From the NCBI GenBank assembly GCA_029449235.1, contig JANATG010000020.1, positions 992,001 through 1,056,000 of the forward strand: 64,000 bases of DNA, read 5' to 3'. Positions 44,401 through 53,430 of this stretch are shown here, one piece after another. A program made the translations under genes and the position numbers. Origin of the DNA: Linnemannia schmuckeri (lineage: Eukaryota > Mortierellomycota > Mortierellomycetes > Mortierellales > Mortierellaceae). Within the stretch, counting starts at the first letter, position 1, and every line of letters begins with the position of its first letter. The notes below the pieces were generated by a model. The model was not told the origin of the DNA. It did not search any database and saw nothing but the letters and a program-made list of their open reading frames with translations.

Positions 44401-45877
44401 GTGCATATCGGAGGTCAAGGTACACAAGACTGGTCGTCTGCTCCAGAGTCAATGGCCATGTCGCAAGGAAGGGCTTGAAAGCGGATGAACTCGACGAAGA
44501 CGAAGATGTTGTAGACCGACTATGGAGTTCCGTAAAGTTGCTAGGATCGAATGGTTGCTGGAATCCATACACCAATTGCGGTTCTCCACCAGCAGCAACA
44601 ACAGCAGGCTGAGTTGAAGACGATGCCAGAGAAATCAGTGGCTGATTGGCTTCGTGTGAGTGTCCGGTGATTGTCATATCCAGAACGTCGTCCTGACCAA
44701 CGGTGTCAACAAGAATATCCTCGTCCGCCTCTTCGATCGATCCAGCTGCCACAATAGCATCACCAGACTGGATAGCAACAACCTCGCCTCCTTGCTCCTC
44801 CATGTCCTGGATGGTCGGCGTTACATGAGTTGATCCGAATGGGCTGGGAACGGGTGGCAGAACCACTGGTGAGAACAACATGTGAGGGACTTCTGACACA
44901 ACCGACTGTGGACTGCTGCCAGCATTCAAGATTTGCAGGAATGAACCTTGTACGCCCTGAGGGATGTCGGAGTTGTTGATCGATGGTTCCACAACGGAAG
45001 AATGCACAAGTTCAGGGTGCACCAAGGGCATGGCTGTAGCAACGAGCTGCTGTTGTTGGACTGGGAGCAACGGAGGTGTGGTCAAGAGACTGGCATCCAG
45101 TGGTGGCAACATATCCTCGTTGGTTGCATCCTGCATCATGGCTTCCCAGTCATCGCTGTCAGTGCTCGCTGTAAGAGCAGTGTTGATCGTCTCAGCAGGT
45201 TCGACTATAACCATAGTACCATTGACATCCGTTTCGTGAGTAGGCAAGACGGTCCCACCAAGCTCATTGACGCCACCCTCGTCGCCAATGTTCTCTGCAA
45301 CTGTTGTGGTCATGTGAGCGAAAAGGCAACGTGGCAACCGAGGGGCATGACAGTGGACAAAATCGCTCAAGTACGGTCGATGGGCGAGCAGGTGTCGAAT
45401 CAGATAGTCCTTGGGCGCCTCGTTCCTGGTCCACCTGAATCCGGTCAAGGTCTGAATGTCGACTTCGGGTAGATCAAAGGTGTCGTGGACCCATTTGAGA
45501 TTGATACTCCTGGCAAAACTGGCGTAGGGGAGCGTCGTTCGAGAGGGATCCATGCATCCTTGGAATAGCGTCCTGAGCAAAAGCATTGATCCGGTCTTGT
45601 CCATGACCCGACCCTCGGTCTCGAATTGGTATGTGAAAAGATAGGACCATGGGTGGCGGTAAAGCTCCTGAAGGGCGGGTGCGGTCCAGGTCCGTGTGGT
45701 GAGAGCACAGTTAAGCAGGTCTTGGGGCTCCTGTGATAGGTGCATAAAGATCTGGATGATGAGGTCGAGCGGCAAGAGCTGGTTGTCCACCTGACTGCGC
45801 TGGTAATAGCGTAGAGGGGAGGCAGATGACGCCGACGATGAGGATGAGGATGAAGACGAAGGCGACGCCATTGTCAC
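41441..45877 (-). CDS. Very large F-box/LRR protein with long acidic and serine-rich inserts
   Basis: Single exon of 1478 residues; a second ATG six bases on (45871) is an equally good start. An F-box lies at about residues 34-75 ('LLPLDLIIQIFMHLSQEPQDLLNCALTTRTW', 'LYRHPW'). Leucine-rich repeats follow in two blocks, about 480-560 and 590-800 ('LVYLDLRYALVSDSLVLSLA', 'CRNLELLDVNHWQFSANAIE', 'CGMLRYLNVSYTDI'), then one repeat-like piece at about 1340 ('SRLEQVNVECCSNLSLATM'). The parts between are Ser/Thr/Asp/Glu/Gly-rich, including an uninterrupted run of serines near 42600-42550. The LRR build resembles Grr1/Fbl-type SCF substrate receptors; the substrate is unknown. An ordinary fungal F-box/LRR protein is about half this length, so the inserts are what is unusual. 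A 4.2-kb gene-free stretch lies upstream. Confidence 0.88.
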   Translation of the reverse strand: MTMASPSSSSSSSSSASSASPLRYYQRSQVDNQLLPLDLIIQIFMHLSQEPQDLLNCALTTRTWTAPALQELYRHPWSYLFTYQFETEGRVMDKTGSMLLLRTLFQGCMDPSRTTLPYASFARSINLKWVHDTFDLPEVDIQTLTGFRWTRNEAPKDYLIRHLLAHRPYLSDFVHCHAPRLPRCLFAHMTTTVAENIGDEGGVNELGGTVLPTHETDVNGTMVIVEPAETINTALTASTDSDDWEAMMQDATNEDMLPPLDASLLTTPPLLPVQQQQLVATAMPLVHPELVHSSVVEPSINNSDIPQGVQGSFLQILNAGSSPQSVVSEVPHMLFSPVVLPPVPSPFGSTHVTPTIQDMEEQGGEVVAIQSGDAIVAAGSIEEADEDILVDTVGQDDVLDMTITGHSHEANQPLISLASSSTQPAVVAAGGEPQLVYGFQQPFDPSNFTELHSRSTTSSSSSSSSAFKPFLATWPLTLEQTTSLVYLDLRYALVSDSLVLSLATNCHKIESLKVATHWQHFPHSYSVTDHALACLVASQHGLKLVHVDNHREISQGHELIKTIDMLAKFHGETLEALVLKSHDFQNCRMTALGKACKKLNKFSAPGGMHLLREEVLGLTEACKMTLEHLDFSNSDIETECLMTVMKGLSTPAAAKGVLKALVLLGMEDMLNQDTCTAIGEHGSGLDCFRLDILESEARDVGLMLSRPCALNLRVLTLGCHDVHGELSNNILEQISLNCRNLELLDVNHWQFSANAIEAVMRECGMLRYLNVSYTDIAESTAEIICRCLGEVKEVSTTTVVVGSTATTVLASSPADSPISTPLLVGSSSFGSQLQTPAPVHPLSESTTENLLPSREPTNHVLIAAEEVHERAELEDDLEAERVELLRKQQRSMDTARNKDEFNDEEGINGGAGADDYMDSNMDHGQQFVAPIYCANGGPKKQSQLGLIHHHHSSAMDLRTIMNLDLETDLSIHLDEMTGMDLDMCLDLERYHRKSSHHDDDDVVVVQGGELQEIEEQLKEEGDVYMDLDEGEEEVGIVAEGEEPVVRVRESKGKDIDRGGDAYGHHHSHTHFIASGASAFSTSYESTTSSSSSSSSSSSSSSSSSSSTSYLAKDDNSLQAQVQDGYISLQAVEARVLGAFHCTPLLPALPIPSRLEDDDVIVDGGSKASQDPISISVAAGCPISSVSSLEVTGVDSTHNNGNNDHSLSKPHGHVDNDGDDFLLSEAGIAAIEEVVGQTTIASGSHVVVDDQEMMGPSLPSALAETTSDEASGSTTVESTSTATSSSTSTTNSPTSVTTATVVLDEATLTWTKHSRLEQVNVECCSNLSLATMTKIKTLGQDRQAELARQGRKKSRIWMENEHDMMMTRLAVERGPELPAERLVARVSTITSSSSSNAAAASSSAPIASDDATAPAVSEMDIQAQTQAQEQEQQHLHEHGLGLEPSSLLLEAAAVAAAAAPAAADEPMGGEEMPSVEVIA

Positions 45878-48800
45878 TTTTGATGATAACTATATTGTGT
45901 GATTGCAAGTAGGATAACGAGGTGGTCAATATAATGGAGTTCTTAGTGAAGGCGCTATGTGCCCTCCGTGTATTCTCTTCCCGCTTTCATGCAAAAAAAA
46001 AAAAAAAAAAAAAAAAAGCGAGACAGACGACAAAAGTGGCGAGTGGACTACTGTAATTGCTATCTGCGCCTATTCTTTTTTTGCCATACCTGGAGGGTCA
46101 TTTGGTTATTCTTTCTCCTCTAATAATGATTTTCCTGTTGTTTACTCGGACACTCTGACAGAGAGAGACAACAACAGGACAGTAGTGGTGAGGATGATAC
46201 GGCCACACGACGAAACAGGTGAGAGTATGAAAATAGCAGGTTCGTTGTTGGTGATGATGACTCTAATTAGGGAAGGAAACACACGGAAAGGAGTGAAAGA
46301 GAAAAAAAGGGTCAGTTGCCAGCCGAACAGAATAAAAAGTACAGCTGGGTGAGGTGAAGAGGGAAGGGATAAATACAAAAGGTCATGATTGGTGTATGCA
46401 GTTGTTGTTTTTGTAATTCTTGTACGCGGCTCATGACGCCGAAAAGAATGCACCAAGGCAAAGCAGGGGTGGGACGAATGTGGATGTACGATAACGCCAT
46501 GGTCGCTGCAAATTCGTTCTACTCGACACACACACAAAAGAACAAAGCGGACAGGGTAATAAGCCCGCAGGGTCCTCAATTGTTATTATTATCCCATTCG
46601 GTCCCACACTAAAAGACCCAAAATGGGTGTCTGTCTCTCTGAGCCTCTAGACTGAATGGAATCAAGGGGGTGGTTGGGGGGACGAAGAAAAAAACAAGTT
46701 CAACCGACAAGTAATAGTGGACGAGTACCCAGGCAAGGGTACTCTGTAGGCTGCATACACAAGGTTGTATTAAAGCAGAGATGGGGAGGAAAGGGGACAG
46801 ACGGATGGAGATAGAGTCAAGGCGAGGTCATATGGCCATGACCCCCCAATACAGGCAGAACCTTGCTCGGCTCTCTTTTTTTTCATTTGCTTGTCTGGCT
46901 GACTCCAGAGTGTGTTGCATACCAGCACCAGTACATGAACTGTACATGTACTCATACGCAATGAAGAGGGACTGTCAACAACAATAAAGACAGAGGAAAG
47001 AGCGAAGTACCATGTAAAGGAGAGTTTGAAGGAGGGATGCAGCATAGAAAGTAAAGACAGATGAGAACGAAACAAAGGGGCAGAAGAACAGGCATAACAG
47101 ACACAGTTTTGTTGACAACAGAAGCAGCAGCACGTACACACGCGGGGATAGAGATGCGGAAGGATGATAAAAGAGAGAAAAAGAAGAAAGGAGAGAAGGC
47201 AAGGGAAGGGGACGCATAAACAAAGAGATGAATGACTGTGATGATGATGATGATTCGTCTGCGTGTGATATGATGGCTGGCGATAATGCGTGGGTCTACT
47301 TTGATGGTGGATGATGGTCTTCCGAAGAAAGGAGTGCTTGTAACTTCTTGGCTCTTGCCCTTGGTGTGTTAAAAAATGGATGGGGACACAAAAGGGCAAA
47401 GCCTTCGTTTGTCGTGTGTAAAATAAAAATGGGCATTGCTTCTTTCTTACCGTAAGTGTAAGTGTGTGTGACAGGAAAGGGAAACAGACGGAAGAAAAAG
47501 AGGGGGACACAAAGTAGGAAAAGTGGGAAACAAAAGAAGGCAAGAGAACAGAACGAAGGACCGGTGAACTTGTTCGTCAGTCGGTCGGGTGGAAAAAGGA
47601 GTCAGCGTCTTCTTATCCTTCCCTTTTCTTGTTGCTGTTGTTGCTGTCGTTACTGGTGGTGTTGGTGTTATTGTTCAACTCGTTTCAAGAGCAGGGAGGC
47701 TAGTGGAGTAGCAGTTAAAAAGAGTCGGGTAGGAGTGCGATGTTGCTGTACTTGAAGACAAGGGTTTATAAGAGAGAAGAATGATAGGGGTACTAGAGCC
47801 GGATAAAGGGCAGGGCTGATGGTCAGGAGCGTATCATGAAGATGAACGGTGACCGTTGTTGAGGGCGAACAAGGAGGTTAAAAGTTGCCGGGTCCAGCGT
47901 GGAAAAATGCTTCTGCAGTAAACAAGAAGGGTTAGTGTAGGTGAAATCAGTAGGAGTGAGAGTGCGATGGTGGATGAAAGGAAAGAAGGAAAGGGAAAGG
48001 GGAAGAAGAGAAAGGGATTTGGAAACAGACGAAGGCTATGGCTATTTAAACGAAATGAAAAGGGGGTACGACAGACAAGTAATGGGGAGAAGGATGAGAA
48101 GGGAAGGGAGGGGCAGGGAGAAGGAAGAAAAGGAAGAGGGGGCGACAGACGGGACAAAAGGTTGGAGCAAGACAGATGGATAGGACTCTTAACATGACGG
48201 ACGAAGATAATGGCGCAGGTGACACGAGGTGACGACGGGGTATGATGAATGATGAAGATACCGTGGACTACCTCCATTCTCATGTAGGTAAGACAATGCA
48301 TGGACCCCGCATATCTCCCACCCTGTCTAAGCCATTACCATAGGACTTGTCATTCATCCTATTTCCTAAAGATGGTACCAGTACATCCCTCACTCTTTTT
48401 GTGACTGCAAACGCAAGGCTGCGCCGAATCCAATATTGCCCTGTATCTTCTGCATTTAATCCATCTGGGACCACCACCGGCGCACCAAATTAAACAACAT
48501 CATCTTTTCTCGCGCCATTGGAACAGCATCAGCGCTCCGTAGGCTTCACAACCTTCACAACAACCGGCATTTGCAGAAATGTCCCCCACTCTTATCATTT
48601 CTGACATAGTCTAAGCCACTTTTTCAAAGGACACCGTCCCCGTCACTTGGTGGTCTTCTGCACCATTTCGTTGATTGAGTTTCTTGCAAACGCTCACACC
48701 ACCCACGTCTTCAACCCTCGACATCGAACTTGCAAGTTGCAATTGCAAACACGCACTCTTCATTTTGTGTTTATATCATTCACAGCATTCAAGAAATTCG

Positions 48801-49077
48801 TAAGATTCTCTTTTAAAGTGTTTTTTAATATTAACAAGGGGTTTTAAAAAAAGCTAAGCTAGAAAAGTATGTGCAAAAAATAAGAACTGCTACACTAGAA
48901 AAGATGAAAAAAAAAAAAAAAAGAAAAAAGTATTCCGGTGGAGGATGTGTGTAATATGTTCAGAGTCTCCTGAGATACCTTGACCTTGTCGCAATAATCG
49001 CCAAGTTGGACTCAAATAATATACATGCATGCTTCCACGTCGAAAAAAAAAAAGAAAAAGAAAAAAAAATGTATTTG

Positions 49078-49108
<31 letters not shown>

Positions 49109-50051
49109 AAAAGAAAAAGAAAAAGAAAAAGTGGATAGCTGAAGATGTCGCCTGTGTGTTCCATTCAAGCCGCTGTCTCCTTCTTGTTCAGAGTCGTCTG
49201 CGATTGCGATTGCGATTGCGAAGGCGATGTGGATCGCGATGGCGAAGGCGAAGGCGATGAGGATGATCGACCCGAACGTGCCTCGTCAGACGAACGGCAC
49301 TCTGCGCACTAGAAGAACACACATAACAAACATGTTCAGCAACCAGAAATTGAAATGCAAACTATGATATGGGAAAATATGTACACTTTGTTTGGAGGTG
49401 GGAGGGTACAGTGGAGAGAATACTGAAAAAAGAGAAGACAAAAGAAAAGAAATAGAAATCCACTCTTCTTCTGCACCCATCCAAAAAGAAGCAAAAGAAA
49501 TGACTAGAAATTATGAAAGGAAAGAATGTGGTTATCACAGTAGAAATAGAGTCATCCACAACTGCTTAGCTGTCTTCTATGCTCGGCCGATATCGTCGTG
49601 GTCGTCGTCGTCCAATCGTCTCTCAATAGGTGAGGATCCTCCTCCTTCCACAACAACATTCATCCGGAAAATGTGTGAGATGTGAAAGTGTTGGTTGACT
49701 TGCATGTGTTCCTAAAGTTGCTGCTCAAAAGTAGCTGAGCAGGTTTGTGATGTTGATGATCGCTTTTTTTGTGTTTTTTTTCTTTGATTGAAAAGATTGG
49801 GAAAGATGCCCAAGGGTTATATGGTCCAAGTAAAAGGGAAGGTGGAAACTTTCCGATCATTGGGGTACCATAAAGTCAAGAAAATAAAAAAAGGCTGGCA
49901 TATACATTATCTCTTCCCTCTTCTTCAAATGTAATGCACACAACACACAACAACCCTCTTTCATGTTTTTTTTATCTCGTCTCGTCTCCTCAAAAAAAAA
50001 CAAAGAAAGGCAACATAGGGGAACTCCACATTCATGCAGCAATAAAACAAA
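45878..50051. other. 4.2-kb stretch without a recognisable gene
   Basis: Contains open frames up to 257 codons (46770-47543, minus), but they translate to Ser/Leu/Phe/His-rich low-complexity sequence without motifs, as expected from purine/pyrimidine-biased DNA. Homopolymers lie at 45993-46017 and 49078-49106, followed by AAAAAG repeats. The GGCGATTGCG-like words at 49200-49250 are a short imperfect repeat. Part of it may be a long leader of the F-box gene or a non-coding transcript. I see nothing specific. Confidence 0.45.
49078..49130. repeat. A-homopolymer followed by AAAAAG repeats
   Basis: About 29 A, then four copies of (G)AAAAA. Low-complexity, non-coding. Confidence 0.9.
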
Positions 50052-51326
50052 TCACAAATGGCTCACTTGATCAGAATCCAGCTCCATGTCGGCCGCGGCT
50101 TCCGCAGCATTGCACTGCTCGTTGCGAGCCAAATGTCTCTTGAAGGCGTCCGATCTGGTACACTCAACTCCGCAGGTACGGCACTGAAAGTTCTTGCCCT
50201 TGGTGTGCTTGCTAATAATGTGGCGCTCGAGGTCGTGACGACGAGCAAAGGACCATTTGCACTTAGAGCCGTTCTTGTCCTTGTGGGGGCACTCGAAGGG
50301 GCGGAAGCCCGAGTGGGTGTCGCGGTGGGAGCGCAGGTTGAAGGGGCGCGAGAAGGTCTTGCCACACTCGGAGCACTTGTAGCGAGGCTTGGCGTTGGGA
50401 TCACCCATCTGGTCAGTAGGGATAACGCGGGAGGCCTCCTCCGAGGTGACGCGGCGGCGACGAGTCTTCTTGGGGGGCTGGAAACCAGCCTTGGTGGGCG
50501 ACTGAGTCACCTTTCTAGGGGCAACACGGTAGTTGGGTGCCTGCATGTCCTGACCGAGAAGCTTAGCCTCCGAGAAGGTGGTGGGGCAAATAATCTCTTG
50601 TGCGCTGAAGGTGGTCATGGCAGGTGAGATGGTGTTAGAGAGGACAGGCGAGAAGGCGCCAAAGGTAGACTCGGCAGGGGATTCCTTGATAGTAGGCAGA
50701 GCAGACAGGACGGGCATGGTTGTGGTCGCGGATTGGGAATCCATGAGGAGCTTCTCGAGCTTGGCCGATTCATCCTTGTAGGTAGGGAAGAGCTCGAAAT
50801 CCTGCTGGGCGACCCAGACGGCCTCTTGAGGAAAGCTGCAATCAAAGTCAGCTTCGAAATGGTTCAGGGCAGCAAGGGGATCCTCAATGGGCGAGTGCCA
50901 GTCGACAGAGGGGCTGGCTGCGTCGCCAAAGGTGCCGAGGGGATCATAGGTATAAGGAGATCCGACCGAGTCGACAGCGGGAGAGTAGTTGCTCATCTCG
51001 GGAGAGAGCTCCGGAGTAAGGTCGAGACCAGTGAGGTCGTCGGTGTCAGCGGAGAGTTGGGCCCAGTAGTACTGGGAGACAGAGTCGTCGTTGTTGATGT
51101 TGCTCATGTCGTTGTTGAAATAGACGTCAGGGAAGGTTGAAGTGGTTGTGTCAGAGTTGCTGTTGTTGTTTTTGCTGCTTTTGCTGGCGTCGAAGCAACC
51201 GGTGCTTGCGCCGTTGTTGTTTGTGATGATGACGACAGAGGAGGAGGTCTCCTTGTTGTGGGTAGTGGAGGTGGTGGTGGCGAACACGTCGCTGGGGGAG
51301 GTAGCGATGAAAGAAGAAAAGTCCAT
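50052..51326 (-). CDS. C2H2 zinc-finger transcription factor, Crz1/Msn2-like finger block
   Basis: Single exon of 424 residues from the ATG at 51326; the further-upstream in-frame methionine would add sequence that looks like leader. Residues 1-300 are Ser/Thr/Asn/Pro-rich with acidic stretches ('DDLTGLDLTPELSPEM'), a plausible activation region. A basic block 'KKTRRRR' at about 317 could be a nuclear signal. Three C2H2 fingers occupy about 338-415: 'YKCSECGKTFSRPFNLRSH...H'; then 'ECPHKDKNGSKCKWSFARRHDLERH', with an expanded Cys-Cys loop; then 'CRTCGVECTRSDAFKRH', with a long His-to-Cys end. Finger order and the 'R-SDA-F/L-KRH' third finger resemble calcineurin-responsive Crz1, but no PxIxIT docking motif was seen, so the target pathway is open. 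The 5' leader is long (TATA at 52007-52014). Confidence 0.85.
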   Translation of the reverse strand: MDFSSFIATSPSDVFATTTSTTHNKETSSSVVIITNNNGASTGCFDASKSSKNNNSNSDTTTSTFPDVYFNNDMSNINNDDSVSQYYWAQLSADTDDLTGLDLTPELSPEMSNYSPAVDSVGSPYTYDPLGTFGDAASPSVDWHSPIEDPLAALNHFEADFDCSFPQEAVWVAQQDFELFPTYKDESAKLEKLLMDSQSATTTMPVLSALPTIKESPAESTFGAFSPVLSNTISPAMTTFSAQEIICPTTFSEAKLLGQDMQAPNYRVAPRKVTQSPTKAGFQPPKKTRRRRVTSEEASRVIPTDQMGDPNAKPRYKCSECGKTFSRPFNLRSHRDTHSGFRPFECPHKDKNGSKCKWSFARRHDLERHIISKHTKGKNFQCRTCGVECTRSDAFKRHLARNEQCNAAEAAADMELDSDQVSHL

Positions 51327-53430
51327 GGCGATGAGGCAGACTGTTGGTTGTTGGTTGAAAAGGTGAGTAGGATTGGTTGGAAAGAAAAGAAAGTTAAAAA
51401 ACTGGTTGTTGGAATAAAAAGTTGCTATCAGGAACAAGAGTCGAAAATTAAAAAGTCGACGTCACCTACTTCTTTGGAGGTTAAGGGGAGCTTCTTTTTT
51501 TGGTTTTGGTTTGAAGAGTGGAGGCAAAGCAAATAAAGGCCAAGAAAGAAAGAGGATGGACGGAGTGTATGATCACACACTAGACAAGCAGACGGGGCAG
51601 GAAGGCAAGGGGAGGCACACGAAGGGCGAGGGCAAAAGGAAGGCGGTCTGGTCAACAACAACCAGAGGACCTTGTCAGCAAGACAGACAAACAAACAATA
51701 ACACCACTTGGGAAGGGTGTTTAAGGTGCTTCAGAGAGTGTGTATGCGGCGGTGAGAATGGTGGTGTGTGTGTTGTACGGGGTTACAAGTGTACTTGTGG
51801 GAAAGAAGGTTGATGATTGAGTTGGTAGGTAGATCAGAGGTTCGCCGTATATGTAGGTAGCAGTTGTCCTTGAGAGAAAGTAAGTAAGAGTAAGTAAGGT
51901 GAGGGAGGGAGAGAAGGAGGGTGAGTGAGAGTGAAGGAGTAAAAAGTGGAAAAAAGGGAAGGAAAAGAAGAAAAGAAGCAAAAATTCGTTCGGGGGAAAC
52001 GGCCGGTTTTTATACCTCCCCTTCCAACAAAGCACTCGCCGTATCTGATCATCTTCCAACTCTGGGCCCATTCAGATAATATTTTGCCACCACTCCTTTC
52101 ACCCCCACTTCACCGACACCCTCGTCTATACCCAATTGATATATCAACTCTTGTTCTTCATCCTTACTGTTATCACCATTGACCAACAACCCATCCTTAT
52201 TCCCACCCTTCACATCACCCTCTCTTCTTCAATCAAATTTTCAAAAGAACCAGCTCCCCTCTCACTTTTTTCTCAAAGACCGGTTCTCCGACTCCAAAAA
52301 CTCAATTGCCAGGTCCTCCCCTTTGGTTCGATTTTTTTTTTTCAGCTCCAGCCCTAAACGCTGCGGATTTTTCCAAAACACACACCAACGCCGTCGACAC
52401 ACAATTTGAGAGCACTCACTTCCTCCTTTCCAATCAGAGTAAACAAAAAAACCAAAAAGGGGAGCACTTCGCAGTTCGCACTAGAGAGAGGTGTCTATCG
52501 GTCTCTCGGCAGTGCATAATTTTATACCCTTTTGGCGCACCACGCACACATCACACACACAACTTTCATACAACATGACAACACCATTGAAGGCATGATC
52601 AATCCCTCTTTGTTTCTCATTTACATTGTTCACTAGCTATACTTTTCTGAACGACTTTCTCCCCTTTCTTCAATACCTTCTTTTTGAAAGTTCTTTTCAT
52701 TCATAGCATGAATGGTTTTCTTACTTTTTCAACACTAGAAAAGTGGCATCCAAATCTGTCGACTCTTGGTTCTTTCTCTTTTTTTTTTTTTTTTTTTTGT
52801 ATTCCGCTCACAAGAGGGTGTGTGGGTGTTAACAGGAATGCAAATTTTTGATTTGTCAGAGCAAAATCAAAACATATTTTAAGGCAGGCGTTGCACTTAG
52901 ACACGGAGCCCAAACGATATCAAAGCGAGGACAGGCCAACAAAAAGGAGGCAGATAGAGAGGTTCAGACCATGCAGACAAACAAACAGACAGGCCAAGAC
53001 AGAGACACACACATATGGCGCATCCACTCCCCTCCCCCCTTTCGCATGACATCTCCAAAAAATGAAATAATCTTTGTTCTGTGAGGCTGAGCACATAAAT
53101 GTCTTAAAACAAGCGCTTTGTATATGCACAAAGAAAAGAGACTACATCAGTAGTGATCAAAGACAAACAAGGTTGCTCCACGTTTCTTACTGAGCGGAAG
53201 GAAACGAATGATACGAAGGAAGCAGTATCCACTGTTCATCATCAATTGAAAGCGAGCGGAAGCCTCGCCGTCGTCAACACAGACTAACTATCAAAAAAAA
53301 AAACACCTAACCCACATACTCCCGAACCCATATATTGAGAAAAGAATGTATTTATTTCAGATAAAGAAATGCAAATGAGGAAGGTAAAAAAACATCAATG
53401 ACGACCAACAACAGCAGCAGCTGGAACTAA
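51327..53430. other. Long 5' flank of the zinc-finger gene and 3' flank of RNA14
   Basis: No gene seen. In minus sense the zinc-finger leader of about 650 nt is rich in C/T. A TATA box lies at 52007-52014. Pyrimidine-rich sequence and a T18 tract (52782-52799) fill the rest. Confidence 0.45.
52007..52014 (-). promoter_or_regulatory. TATA box of the zinc-finger transcription factor gene
   Basis: TATAAAAA on the minus strand within a GC-rich context, about 680 nt before the ATG at 51326. If used, the leader is unusually long and may contain short upstream frames. Confidence 0.45.

Noticed and set aside
46770..47543. 257-codon minus-strand open frame
   Set aside because: Ser/Leu/Phe/His-rich low-complexity translation from biased DNA, no motif, no start context; more likely untranslated.
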